Shown: in pieces, positions 1-7,441 of the stretch | Layout of the letters: each line of letters opens with the position of its first letter | Numbering within the stretch: the stretch's first letter is position 1 | From: Clostridium merdae | Lineage (GTDB): Bacteria; Bacillota; Clostridia; Oscillospirales; Acutalibacteraceae | Direction of reading: 5' to 3' | NCBI RefSeq assembly: GCF_900176635.1 | Contig: NZ_FXLN01000004.1 | Coordinates: forward strand, 434,001 to 498,000 | Length of the DNA: 64,000 nt | Translations under genes and position numbers: made by a program | Notes under the pieces: generated by a model | The model's database searches: none | Told to the model about the DNA's origin: nothing | The model's input: only the letters and a program-made list of their open reading frames with translations

Positions 1-458
1 TCTGTTCGTTTTGTTTTATTTTGAGCGGGTCATGCGCAAGGGTATGCACATATCCGCTATTATTTATTCAAAAGCACAGAGAATCAGAGTCTATATAGCA
101 ATAACTTACTTTTACTACTCTTATTGATTGTTTCACAAGCGTAATGTGCGCATGGCACACGGTTTTAAGTAACCAACTTATAAAATTTGAGCAACGGCTC
201 AATCAATAAGGCAACGAAAGTTGCCAACCGGCATTTTGACCCAGCTGTCCGTATGGCATTTGATTTCTTCTGCAAAACACAAAAGAAATGGTCAAAAAAA
301 GTTGTTGCTGAGAAAGTTATTTTACTTTCTCTGAAAATAGGCTTTAATCCTACTTTTCTTTCGAATTGCATTGTACTATAAATTATCTCAAAATGCAAGA
401 AAAATATTATCGAAATATGATTATTCAATAAAATATGGTATAATTTGGAGGGTGAAAC
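1..458. other. AT-rich intergenic stretch, no supported gene
   Basis: Two short overlapping open frames (187-381 on plus, 165-428 on minus) lack ribosome binding sites and recognisable motifs, so I do not call them. The stretch holds two small stem-loops, GAGC/GCTC (189-200) and GGCAAC/GTTGCC closed by a GAAA tetraloop (210-225). The base composition is clearly more AT-rich than the genes from 1.6 kb onward. Confidence 0.5.
439..444 (+). promoter_or_regulatory. Probable -10 element (TATAAT) for the lipoprotein gene
   Basis: A perfect TATAAT lies 60 bases ahead of the GTG start at 505. No good -35 hexamer is present at 16-18 bases spacing, so the promoter is only half supported. Confidence 0.4.
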
Positions 459-504
459 ATGCTCAATGAATTATATGTATGTTAAATGGAGTGATTAAGA
501 ACTC

Positions 505-1158
505 GTGAAACATAAAACAATAGGGCTCATATCGATATTCATATTTTTAATATCTTTAATGTCTTGTAATACAGATGCAACAGTTTTATTAGATAGCAGT
601 TTACAAGCAATTCCAGCGAATAGTAAGAGCGTATTTAAAAGATTGTGCTATATTAATGATGCGTCCAATTTCAAAGAATTGAGTGATTTATCTAATTATA
701 TTATTGTTGGAACGCTGCAAGATGATGCAAAGCAGAAGCTGTATTATGCAGACTCAAAAATAGAATACCAAGCTTTATATGGAGTAACTGTATCATCCTT
801 TAGAATTTATAAGGTTTTTAAAGGCAATTTAAAAGAAGGCGAAACAATAAAAATAGCTGAGACATACTTTACGCAAGAGAATAATGGGGATATGATTCAA
901 TATTTAATGGATTATGGACCTTCAGAGCCGAATCGTGAATATGTTTTTTTCTTAAACAAAGAAGATGATAAAAATGAGTTTTTAGAGGGTTATTTTTCGC
1001 CATCTATAAGAGAAAAGGGAAGATACCCCGTGCTTAATAAACCACTCTTTGAAGAAGTAACTTCACAGGATATTCAGGATTTAAAATTAGTGAGTGTTAC
1101 AGAAAATGAATATTTGTCTTTATTGAAAGAGGTAAGAGCTTTTCTAAATGTTCATTAA
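505..1158 (+). CDS. Uncharacterised membrane-anchored lipoprotein
   Basis: The 217-residue product begins with a lipoprotein signal peptide: Lys at positions 2 and 4, a hydrophobic stretch at about 6-18, and a lipobox ending in LMSC with the lipidated Cys at residue 21. It should therefore be anchored on the outer face of the membrane. The body contains a stretch of the type 'VGTL...YKVFKG...GETIKI' followed by 'REYVFFLN'. Such stretches recur in small Firmicutes lipoproteins of unknown role, but no function can be assigned. The start is GTG, with GGAG about 13 bases upstream; the in-frame ATG at 475 is cut off by a TAA. The gene is strongly AT-rich (AAA, ATA and TTA codons dominate), unlike the hydrogenase operon downstream. 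It has no operon partner, so recent acquisition is possible. Confidence 0.6.
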   Translation: MKHKTIGLISIFIFLISLMSCNTDATVLLDSSLQAIPANSKSVFKRLCYINDASNFKELSDLSNYIIVGTLQDDAKQKLYYADSKIEYQALYGVTVSSFRIYKVFKGNLKEGETIKIAETYFTQENNGDMIQYLMDYGPSEPNREYVFFLNKEDDKNEFLEGYFSPSIREKGRYPVLNKPLFEEVTSQDIQDLKLVSVTENEYLSLLKEVRAFLNVH

Positions 1159-1476
1159 ATAAAGTATCAATAAATAGGATGTTTTGCTAGCTAGTTCTTT
1201 CATTTTTAGTTTAAATTATGAAAAGAAAGTTTAATTTCAATTGCACAAACTGTCCTCCATGTGAATACATATGTATTCCATTAATCAGTTCATTAAAAAT
1301 AATATTTATTCATTTGTTACAAATTTTGCAAGATGAAAAGAAAAACAAAATCCTACTTATTGATACAATTTAATTCAAGTATATCACAGAAAAAAACACG
1401 GTTTTTTGTGCACTTTATTAATATGTTCCATTATGGTTTTTTTTCTGTTTTTTTGCATGAAGATTATATTTCTCTC
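1159..1476. other. AT-rich intergenic stretch
   Basis: No gene is supported. An 85-codon open frame starting at 1333 has no ribosome binding site, consists of low-complexity AT-rich codons and runs across the hydrogenase promoter, so it is treated as chance. A perfect 16-bp palindrome lies at 1263-1278. Confidence 0.5.
1263..1278. repeat. 16-bp perfect palindrome GAATACATATGTATTC
   Basis: The sequence is its own reverse complement. Eleven bases of it (GAATACATATG) recur at 6675-6685, upstream of ctsR. It could be a dyad operator, but no regulator is evident nearby. Confidence 0.4.
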
Positions 1477-1505
1477 TTGTTATTATACATTAGTAATGTT
1501 ATAAT
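1477..1505 (+). promoter_or_regulatory. Sigma-A type promoter for the hydrogenase operon
   Basis: TTGTTA (1477-1482), a 17-base spacer, then TATAAT (1500-1505). Transcription would begin near 1512, leaving a leader of about 110 bases that contains an imperfect 12-bp inverted repeat (1524-1565). Confidence 0.65.
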
Positions 1506-1523
1506 AATCACAAACAATAACAT

Positions 1524-1565
1524 GAAACAGTCCGCGCTATTTGGCAGAAAAGGGCGGATCGTTTC
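1524..1565 (+). other. Imperfect stem-loop in the hydrogenase leader
   Basis: GAAACAGTCCGC (1524-1535) pairs with GCGGATCGTTTC (1554-1565), except for two adjacent mismatches. The 18-base loop is not followed by a T-run, so this is not an intrinsic terminator. It could act as an mRNA stabiliser or a protein-binding site. Confidence 0.4.
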
Positions 1566-1623
1566 TTATGATTTTTACTGTACGCCATAAAAATACAATG
1601 ATAAGAGTAGGGTGGATTTTAGC

Positions 1624-3072
1624 ATGAAGTATGACAATGACGCAAAACAGCTTAAGTACCGAGTATTGTCTTCGGTGGCTCGTATGAGTTTTGACAATCA
1701 ACTGTCAGAGCATTTGGGGGATATTCCGTATGAGATTATTCCCGGTCCTCAGCCTGCCTTCCGCTGCTGCATTTACCGTGAGCGCGAAATTATTCGTGAG
1801 CGTGTTAGCGCAGCTTGTGGAGAAGACCTTCCCCGCCAGCAAGAGAATGCAGTAATCGGCGTTGTGCCGGCTGCGTGCGAAGGGTGTCCGATTAACCGTT
1901 TTAATGTTACGGACAACTGTCAGAAGTGTTTGGCAAAAAAATGTGTTGCGGCATGTCCTTTCGGGGCAGTTAGCGTTACCGGCCGCGGTGCGTATATTGA
2001 CCCCGCTAAGTGTAAGGAATGCGGCCGCTGTGCTGCTGCTTGCCCCTACAATGCCATTTCAGACACAATGCGCCCTTGCTTGCGTTCTTGCCCGGTGAAT
2101 GCCATTACAATGGACGAATACAGTATGGCTGCCATTGATTACAGCCGTTGCATTAGCTGTGGTGCCTGTATGGCTGGTTGCCCATTCGGTGCAATTACTG
2201 ACCGTTCCAGCCTTGTGAATGTGATTCAAGAAATTCAGTCTGGCAAAAAGGTATATGCCGTTTTTGCTCCTGCAATTGAGGGCCATTTTGGTACCGCAAA
2301 TGTAGGCCAGCTAAAGGAAGGCTTGCGCCGCCTTGGTTTTGCAGAAGCAGTTGAGGTTTCTTTGGGTGCCGATGCAACCGCTTACCATGAGGCTCAGGAG
2401 CTAAAGGAAGCCGTTGAAGAAGGCAAGAAGATGACTACCTCTTGCTGCCCTGCATTTGTAGATATGATTGAGAAGCATTTCCCGAAATTAGAGCCCAATA
2501 TTTCACATACAGCTTCTCCTATGACATTAACGGTGCGGTACTTAAAAGAAAAAGAGCCAGATATTTTAGTTGTTTTCTTTGGTCCTTGTGTTGCTAAAAA
2601 GCTTGAAATACAAAAAGCAGAAGATACTGCTGACTATGTAATGACCTTTGAAGAGCTTGCTGCGATGTTCGATGCAAAAGAGATTGAAGTTGAAACGCTG
2701 GAAGTAGAGAATGAACAGGACGGCAGTCTGAAGGGTAAAAACTTTGCCGTTAGCGGTGGTGTTACTGCGGCTGTGGAAGCTGCCCTTGCAGAGGACGGTT
2801 TTGACAAAGAGGTTTCCTGCGTAAAGTGCAGCGGCGCGAAGGAATGCAAAAAACAGCTTATGGTGATGAATGCCGGTCGCATGAAGGAAGACCTGATAGA
2901 GGGTATGGCGTGCGAGGGCGGCTGTGTTGCAGGCCCCGGTGGTGTGGAATCGGCACAGAAGCTGATGAAAAACCGCCAGAAGCTTTTGGCTACCGCAGAC
3001 AAGCGCGGAATAAAAGAAAATGTGGAAGAGATTCATGATTTAACGAAGATTCATATGGAGCAAAGGACATAA
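1624..3072 (+). CDS. Monomeric [FeFe] hydrogenase (group B type)
   Basis: Soluble iron hydrogenase of 482 residues, expected to couple ferredoxin oxidation to H2 formation or uptake. The N-terminal half carries several Cys clusters, including two ferredoxin-type CxxCxxCxxxCP motifs (CKECGRCAAACP and CISCGACMAGCP). The catalytic H-cluster domain has its three signatures: TSCCP (about residues 272-276), GPCVAKK (about 320-326) and ACEGGCVAGPGG (about 429-440). The last form is typical of group B enzymes rather than the group A GCxxGGG form. ATG 1624 is preferred because AGGGTGG lies about 9 bases upstream; the in-frame GTG at 1612 would sit inside that site. No maturase genes (hydE, hydF, hydG) are in the window. 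The next gene begins 28 bases later on the same strand. Confidence 0.88.
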   Translation: MKYDNDAKQLKYRVLSSVARMSFDNQLSEHLGDIPYEIIPGPQPAFRCCIYREREIIRERVSAACGEDLPRQQENAVIGVVPAACEGCPINRFNVTDNCQKCLAKKCVAACPFGAVSVTGRGAYIDPAKCKECGRCAAACPYNAISDTMRPCLRSCPVNAITMDEYSMAAIDYSRCISCGACMAGCPFGAITDRSSLVNVIQEIQSGKKVYAVFAPAIEGHFGTANVGQLKEGLRRLGFAEAVEVSLGADATAYHEAQELKEAVEEGKKMTTSCCPAFVDMIEKHFPKLEPNISHTASPMTLTVRYLKEKEPDILVVFFGPCVAKKLEIQKAEDTADYVMTFEELAAMFDAKEIEVETLEVENEQDGSLKGKNFAVSGGVTAAVEAALAEDGFDKEVSCVKCSGAKECKKQLMVMNAGRMKEDLIEGMACEGGCVAGPGGVESAQKLMKNRQKLLATADKRGIKENVEEIHDLTKIHMEQRT

Positions 3073-3100
3073 TAGAATAAAAAAGAGGTGGGCGGGTTTT

Positions 3101-4009
3101 ATGAGTGCGATTGTTGCGCAATCCTTGGGAAAGTCGTATAATGGGAGTACACAGGCTCTTTCCGACTTAACTCTTCAAGTTCCACAGGGCGGTGTATGTG
3201 GTTTCCTTGGCCCAAACGGTGCAGGGAAAACGACTACGGTAAAGCTTTTAACCGGCTTGCTGCGCCCCACCTCTGGTGAATGCTCGGTAATGGGTCTTTC
3301 GCCACAAACAGAACCGGAGAAGGTTCATGCTTTATGCGGTGTTATGACCGAGACAGCCCGCATGTACGGAACTATGACGGGGCAGCAGAATCTGGAGTTT
3401 TTTGGTGAGACGGCCGGCTTGGTACGGGCGCAAGCAAAGGAGAGAGCGGAGCTAATGCTCCGCAGCCTTGACCTTTGGGAGGCTCGTGAGCAAAAAGCAA
3501 ACCAGTATTCTACTGGTATGATGCAGCGTCTATCATTGGCTCGTGCGTTAATGCACGAGCCTCAGGTGCTTTTTTTGGACGAGCCTACCAGTGGGCTTGA
3601 CCCCGAATCGGCACAAGCCGTAAATGAAATGATTACTTCGCTTGCCAAAAAGAGCGGTGTTACTGTTTTTTTATGTACTCACCAGCTCCGTTATGCGCAA
3701 GATTTGTGCAGTACCTATGGAATTCTGCATCGTGGAAAGATGGTTCTACAAGGGAGCTTTGCAACCTTATGTGAGGGTGCAGGCTGCCATATAAAAGCTG
3801 GTATTCTAACCGATACAGAACAGACTCTACCTGGTTTTGTAAAAAATGGAGAGTATTGGGAAACGGAAATTGCTTCGGAAGCAGAGATGCCCGCAATCTT
3901 GCGGGATTTAATTGCACAGGATATTCCAGTGTATGAGGCGCGCTTGATTCGCCCTACGCTAGAGGATGTTTATTTTTCCTTCTTGCAAAGTCAGGAGGTG
4001 GCAAAGTGA
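3101..4009 (+). CDS. ABC transporter ATP-binding protein
   Basis: Cytoplasmic ATPase subunit (302 residues) of an ABC-2 type exporter. The Walker A GPNGAGKTT is at about residues 37-45, the signature is STGMMQRLSLARA, and the Walker B is VLFLDEPTSGLDP, followed by the switch His (THQ). The ~90-residue tail after the ATPase core is usual for this CcmA/NatA-like class. The ATG is preceded by GAGGTGGG. The stop codon overlaps the start of the permease gene (GTGA), so the two subunits should be made in a coupled way. The substrate cannot be read from sequence. Whether the short gap to the hydrogenase gene means co-transcription is open. Confidence 0.9.
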   Translation: MSAIVAQSLGKSYNGSTQALSDLTLQVPQGGVCGFLGPNGAGKTTTVKLLTGLLRPTSGECSVMGLSPQTEPEKVHALCGVMTETARMYGTMTGQQNLEFFGETAGLVRAQAKERAELMLRSLDLWEAREQKANQYSTGMMQRLSLARALMHEPQVLFLDEPTSGLDPESAQAVNEMITSLAKKSGVTVFLCTHQLRYAQDLCSTYGILHRGKMVLQGSFATLCEGAGCHIKAGILTDTEQTLPGFVKNGEYWETEIASEAEMPAILRDLIAQDIPVYEARLIRPTLEDVYFSFLQSQEVAK

Positions 4010-4809
4010 AGCTGCTGTCAAATTCTGAACTGGCTGTACTGAAGAAAGATTTTAATGAAGTGTGGCATTTGCGCAGTGTTCGTGGTACGTTAATTGCGCT
4101 ACCGGTTGCCATGGTAGTGGTTTTGCCGGTGCTTTATTTATTACTAGTTTTGTATGCTCCGGCGGATCAGCTCAATGGGGTAGATAACATGATGAAGCTT
4201 ATGCCACAGGAGCTTATCGCTTTTTTTGATTTAAAGCAATCCATGTTTTACTTAATGGTAAATGTGGTTTGCCCCATGTTTTTTTTAATGATTCCGCTCA
4301 TGTCTTCCACAACAACAGCCGCTGCAAGCTTTGTGGGGGAAAAGGAACGGGGAACGATGGAAACGTTGCTTCTTACGCCGCTTTCAGCGCGCAGTCTCTT
4401 TAAGGCAAAGGTTGCTGGGTGTGCAGCGCTTTCCCTTGTTATTTCATCTGCTTCGTTCCTTGTTTTTTCGATTGTAGTTGGAGCTGGAAACCTGATTTTA
4501 AAAATGCCGTTTTTTTTGAATTGGAATTGGCTGGCGCTCGTCTTTGTACTTTCACCTTCTACAACGGTATTTGGTGTTATCTTCATGGTTCTTCTCTCAG
4601 GCCGTTCGAAAAGCTATTTAGAATCCATGCAGCTTTCTGGGTTCATTGTAATGCCGTTGGTGCTAATTATGATTGCACAGTTCACGGGGCTAATTTATGT
4701 TGAGGCTTTATGGACCTTAATTGCTGGAGTTGTGTTATTATTTGTAGATGTAATGCTCTTATTTATATCAGCTAAAAAATTCAATTCGGAACTTCTTCTT
4801 AGAAAATAA
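4006..4809 (+). CDS. ABC-2 type transporter permease
   Basis: Membrane partner of the preceding ATPase (267 residues). About six hydrophobic segments are visible, beginning at residues 25-50 and ending with a long C-terminal hydrophobic stretch. The central 'GEKERGTMETLLLTPLSAR' is the characteristic cytoplasmic coupling motif of ABC-2 permeases such as NatB and YhaP. The start is GTG and overlaps the ATPase stop by four bases. Two stem-loops follow the gene, consistent with the end of the transcription unit. Substrate unknown; sodium, drug or peptide export are family possibilities only. Confidence 0.85.
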   Translation: MKLLSNSELAVLKKDFNEVWHLRSVRGTLIALPVAMVVVLPVLYLLLVLYAPADQLNGVDNMMKLMPQELIAFFDLKQSMFYLMVNVVCPMFFLMIPLMSSTTTAAASFVGEKERGTMETLLLTPLSARSLFKAKVAGCAALSLVISSASFLVFSIVVGAGNLILKMPFFLNWNWLALVFVLSPSTTVFGVIFMVLLSGRSKSYLESMQLSGFIVMPLVLIMIAQFTGLIYVEALWTLIAGVVLLFVDVMLLFISAKKFNSELLLRK

Positions 4810-4834
4810 AATTTTCAATAGTTCAATTTATATT

Positions 4835-4869
4835 AAGAAAGAAGCTTTGTAACGAAGGCTTCTTTCTTT
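4835..4869 (+). terminator. Stem-loop terminator after the ABC operon
   Basis: AAGAAAGAAGC pairs perfectly over 11 bp with GCTTCTTTCTT across a 12-base loop. The 3' arm itself is T-rich, which serves as the U-tract. Confidence 0.65.
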
Positions 4870-4918
4870 GGTCACTTAGAGAAACGTTTTATCTAAGCGA
4901 AATGACTTGTAAGAAACA

Positions 4919-4960
4919 GGGGCAAACTGGGCTCTAAGAGCGTAGGTTTGTTCCCTTTTT
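4919..4960 (+). terminator. Second terminator with nested hairpin
   Basis: GGGGCAAAC pairs with GTTTGTTCCC (one wobble and one bulge) and encloses an inner GCTC-TAA-GAGC hairpin. Five T residues follow (4956-4960). It backs up the terminator 50 bases upstream. Confidence 0.6.
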
Positions 4961-5060
4961 CGTGTGTCCTCATCCGAATAAATAAAGAAAATAACGACAA
5001 ATAATCTTTCTAACATCGTAATACAAAACTGATTATTTACTTACTATACAGAAAATAAAT

Positions 5061-5066
5061 TATAAT
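5061..5066 (+). promoter_or_regulatory. -10 element (TATAAT) ahead of the PHP gene
   Basis: Perfect TATAAT 24 bases before the start codon, with a weak TTACTT at 5037-5042 (18-base spacer). The short leader places the ribosome binding site just after the expected start of transcription. Confidence 0.45.
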
Positions 5067-5089
5067 TAAGGCATATGAGGGGGATAAAA

Positions 5090-5935
5090 ATGGCAGCAGA
5101 TTTACATTGTCATACAAGAATGTCGGACGGCGCACTTTCCATTGATGAACTGGTGTTGCTGGCCAAAGTAAAGGGGCTTTCTACCATAGCGGTAACAGAC
5201 CACGATACCTTTGCGGGCGCAACGAGAGCAAAAATATTTGGGGATCGCCAAGGGGTAGAGGTTATTCCCGGGATCGAAATTTCTGCTTTTGATAATGCGC
5301 GAGGCAGAAAGGTACATATTTTGGGTTACGATTGTGAAAGCCCGGATCGCCTCGAGGGCCTTTGCAAACGAATTGGTGAATCGCGTAAAAAAGCGGCTAA
5401 TATTATGATGCAAAAGGTGATGCGGCTGTACCCAATACCGGCAGATATGTTTTTGCGCCGTGCGCAGGGCTGCACGAACATTTATAAGCAGCATATTATG
5501 CACGCTCTGATTGATGCCGGCTATACCACCGAAATGTTTGGCTCTGTGTTCCACAAGCTGTTTAGCCCCCGCGGAGGGCTTGCTTACAGTGCGATTGAAT
5601 ACCCCGATGTTCACGATGTAATTCGGCAGATTCATGAGGCGGGAGGCGTAGCCATAATGGCGCACCCTGGTCAGTACGATGGCCACGACCTTATGCTGGA
5701 GCTCGCAGAACGCGGAGAGATTGACGGTATTGAGGTTTGGCACCCCACCCATAAGGAAGAGGATATTCCTCAATATATGGCTTTGGCGCGTCTGCGTGGC
5801 CTAATTATGACGGGTGGTTCTGATTTTCACGGTATGTATACGTCGCATTCTTGTGGGCTTGGGGCGTTTACCACTCCCGATGAGCAATTAGATGCTTTAA
5901 AAAAGAGAAGTAAAAAAATAAAATCTGGCGGTTAA
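5090..5935 (+). CDS. PHP-domain phosphoesterase
   Basis: Metal-dependent phosphoesterase of the PHP family (281 residues), related to the nucleotidase/RNase group called TrpH/RNase AM. Metal-binding motifs appear in order: DLHCHTRMSDG near the N-terminus, VTDHDT, GIEIS, IMAHPG and GGSDFHG near the C-terminus. All the His/Asp ligands expected of the fold are present. ATG 5090 is chosen because GAGGGGG ends 6 bases upstream; an in-frame ATG at 5075 would place that site inside the gene. The protein is cytoplasmic. The natural substrate (3',5'-bisphosphonucleotides or short RNA in relatives) is not certain here. Confidence 0.85.
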   Translation: MAADLHCHTRMSDGALSIDELVLLAKVKGLSTIAVTDHDTFAGATRAKIFGDRQGVEVIPGIEISAFDNARGRKVHILGYDCESPDRLEGLCKRIGESRKKAANIMMQKVMRLYPIPADMFLRRAQGCTNIYKQHIMHALIDAGYTTEMFGSVFHKLFSPRGGLAYSAIEYPDVHDVIRQIHEAGGVAIMAHPGQYDGHDLMLELAERGEIDGIEVWHPTHKEEDIPQYMALARLRGLIMTGGSDFHGMYTSHSCGLGAFTTPDEQLDALKKRSKKIKSGG

Positions 5936-5970
5936 TTTAGAGTATTGTTAGCTGAATTTTCTTTCAAAGC

Positions 5971-6003
5971 AAAAAGGAATCTTCAATTTGAGGAATCCTT
6001 TTT
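5971..6003 (+). terminator. Terminator after the PHP gene
   Basis: AAAAAGGA pairs with TCCTTTTT over an AT-rich loop. The 3' arm supplies the T-run. It lies between the PHP gene and the TSCPD gene. Confidence 0.55.
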
Positions 6004-6040
6004 CATTATGTATCGTAGGATGAAAGAGAGGAGAGAAGAA

Positions 6041-6298
6041 ATGCAGTATGAATTTCGCCCCAGTGGGGTATGTTCTTCAAAAATTGTAATTGACGTGCAA
6101 AAAGATACCGTGCAAAGGGTTGAGTTTGTTGGCGGTTGCAGTGGGAACAGCCAAGGTATAGGTGCGCTTGTGCAGGGAATGAAAGTAGATGATGTTATTT
6201 TACGGCTACAAGGAATTCACTGCGGACGCAAAAACACCTCGTGTCCCGATCAATTAGCGCAGGCACTTCGTTTATACAAAACAAAGCACGAGTTGTAA
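6041..6298 (+). CDS. TIGR03905-type TSCPD domain protein
   Basis: Small protein of 85 residues named for its TSCPD motif (NTSCPDQLAQ near residues 66-75). It also has conserved 'FVGGCSGNSQGI' and 'IHCGRKNT' segments. Three well-spaced Cys residues suggest metal or Fe-S binding. The same domain occurs at the end of some vitamin B12-dependent ribonucleotide reductases, but the stand-alone form has no established role. ATG 6041 follows GAGAGGAGAG; the longer open frame upstream reads through the preceding terminator and is not used. Confidence 0.8.
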   Translation: MQYEFRPSGVCSSKIVIDVQKDTVQRVEFVGGCSGNSQGIGALVQGMKVDDVILRLQGIHCGRKNTSCPDQLAQALRLYKTKHEL

Positions 6299-6310
6299 AA
6301 AGATATGAGA

Positions 6311-6345
6311 AAAGGGAGCTGTGGGTTTTCCACAGCTCCCTTTTT
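6311..6345. terminator. Bidirectional terminator between convergent genes
   Basis: A 14-bp stem (AAAGGGAGCTGTGG with CCACAGCTCCCTTT) and a 5-base loop. A T-run follows on the plus strand and four or more A residues precede it, so it can stop transcription from both the TSCPD gene and the small Gly/Cys-rich gene on the other strand. Confidence 0.85.
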
Positions 6346-6380
6346 GTGTGTGCGGGTTAGATCGTTTGCAGAGCGATGAA

Positions 6381-6539
6381 TTAGCAGCCGCAGCCGCCGC
6401 ATCCGCCACCGCAGTTGTTGTTGCAACCACAATCATTACCGCATCCGCCACCGCAGCCACCCCAGCCGCCACAGCAGAACAGAAGGACTAAAATGATGAT
6501 CCACCAGCAACCGCCGCCACCAAAGTTATTGTTACACAT
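6381..6539 (-). CDS. Gly/Cys-rich small protein (HCB-like)
   Basis: A 52-residue product starting MCNNNFGGGGC, followed by a short hydrophobic segment (WWIIILVLLF, about residues 12-21) and a tail made almost entirely of Gly, Cys and Asn (pattern CGGGCG, CGC). It matches the small 'high-cysteine chorion-class' proteins common in Clostridia, whose function is not established; a membrane- or spore-associated structural or metal-binding role is only a guess. A near-perfect AAAGGAGG (minus strand, plus positions 6549-6556) sits 9 bases before the ATG, which strongly supports translation. The gene converges on the bidirectional terminator at 6311-6345. Confidence 0.8.
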   Translation of the reverse strand: MCNNNFGGGGCWWIIILVLLFCCGGWGGCGGGCGNDCGCNNNCGGGCGGCGC

Positions 6540-6790
6540 TATTGTATTCCTCCTTTCGGTTTACACTATAGTATATTGCGTGCGGAGAAATGGTGTTACA
6601 ATAATTTTGCTGCAATATTTTCTGCTGAAAAATCTCCGCTTCATCTCTTTTCAGCAATTGAATTACGCCCGTATGAATACATATGGAAAAGGGCGATGCA
6701 GCAATTATAAGAAACCAATAAGAATCCTTAGAAAATAATATGCTGGGGAAGATAAATTGCTACTATCTGCGAAAATCAGTCAAAATTGAC
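6540..6790. other. Divergent intergenic region
   Basis: Separates the minus-strand small Cys-rich gene from ctsR. Apart from the ribosome binding site of the minus gene and the 11-bp GAATACATATG shared with a palindrome at 1263, nothing could be assigned until the CtsR-box region begins near 6778. Confidence 0.4.
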
Positions 6791-6807
6791 TTTAACTGAC
6801 TTTGACT
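6791..6807 (-). promoter_or_regulatory. CtsR-like operator overlapping the -35
   Basis: Read on the minus strand, this is AGTCAAA-GTC-AGTTAAA, a near match to the CtsR box RGTCAAA-NAN-RGTCAAA. It overlaps the -35 hexamer (6802-6807). A further AGTCAAA half-site lies at 6778-6784. Confidence 0.6.
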
Positions 6808-6829
6808 ATAGAAACAGACATTATATAAT
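6802..6829 (+). promoter_or_regulatory. Promoter of the ctsR-mcsA-mcsB-clpC operon
   Basis: TTGACT (6802-6807), a 16-base spacer and TATAAT (6824-6829). It is flanked by CtsR boxes on both sides, the layout expected for a self-repressed heat-shock operon. Confidence 0.8.
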
Positions 6830-6840
6830 AGAATATACAA

Positions 6841-6857
6841 AGTCAAAGAAAGTCAAA
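6841..6857 (+). promoter_or_regulatory. Perfect CtsR operator
   Basis: AGTCAAA-GAA-AGTCAAA is an exact match to the tandem heptad consensus recognised by CtsR. It lies just downstream of the -10, where bound CtsR would block initiation. Confidence 0.9.
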
Positions 6858-6873
6858 ATCAGAAAACGGATGG

Positions 6874-7332
6874 ATGGGTATCATGAGAATGAGTGATCAT
6901 GTTGCCAACTATATATTGGCATTATTAGAAGAAGAAAATGGAAAAGCAGAAATACAAAGAAATGAGTTGGCAGAAGCACTGGGGTGTGTTCCCAGCCAAA
7001 TCAATTATGTAATCACCTCCCGCTTTACACCAGAGCAAGGCTATTTGGTAGAGAGCCGCCGCGGTGGAGGTGGATATATTCGTATTACACAAATACAAAT
7101 GAATGCAAGCAGCGCCATTATGCACACAGTAAACGCTGTGGGGCATACGCTTGACAGTGCAACGGCTCGTATTATGTTAGCAAATTTGCTCGGACGTGAT
7201 ATTCTTTCGGAAAAAGCGGCAAACATTATGGCAGCAGCTTTAAATGACCGTTGTTATCAAAATGTTCCAAAAGAAGAGCGGGATGTGCTTCGCGCAGCAA
7301 TTTTTAAGCATATGCTGATGACACAAATATAA
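6874..7332 (+). CDS. ctsR: CtsR heat-shock repressor
   Basis: Transcriptional repressor of class III heat-shock genes (clp regulon), about 150 residues. The N-terminal winged-helix domain contains the diagnostic 'CVPSQINYVITSRFT' followed by the Gly-rich wing 'ESRRGGGGYIRI', including the Arg that is phosphorylated by McsB in Bacillus. The C-terminal helical domain contacts the Clp/McsB system. It heads an operon with mcsA, mcsB and clpC, and its promoter carries CtsR boxes, so it should control itself. The start could be ATG 6874 or, with somewhat better spacing to GGATGG, ATG 6883. Confidence 0.95.
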   Translation: MGIMRMSDHVANYILALLEEENGKAEIQRNELAEALGCVPSQINYVITSRFTPEQGYLVESRRGGGGYIRITQIQMNASSAIMHTVNAVGHTLDSATARIMLANLLGRDILSEKAANIMAAALNDRCYQNVPKEERDVLRAAIFKHMLMTQI

Positions 7333-7372
7333 AATTCTATAACAGCAAGCTTATTTTTGAGTAATGATATGA

Positions 7373-7409
7373 CGTCTTCCTAACTGGCAATGAGCTCGCT
7401 CGGAAGACG
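7373..7409 (+). other. Stem-loop between ctsR and mcsA
   Basis: CGTCTTCC (7373-7380) pairs perfectly with GGAAGACG (7402-7409) around a 21-base loop. No T-run follows, so it is more likely an mRNA processing or stability element than a terminator within the operon. Confidence 0.5.
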
Positions 7410-7441
7410 ATGTTTGACTATTGTATGTAGGAGGGATCGTT

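Noticed and set aside
165..428. Overlapping open frames on both strands near the left end
   Set aside because: No ribosome binding site, low complexity and no recognisable protein motif; the plus frame overlaps small hairpins.
1333..1590. 85-codon open frame upstream of the hydrogenase
   Set aside because: It spans the hydrogenase promoter, is low-complexity AT-rich sequence and has no ribosome binding site.
2566..3036. Long minus-strand frames inside the hydrogenase
   Set aside because: They mirror the codon structure of a well-supported gene on the plus strand.
5102..5773. 223-codon minus-strand frame opposite the PHP gene
   Set aside because: The plus-strand product carries all PHP metal motifs; the antisense product has none.
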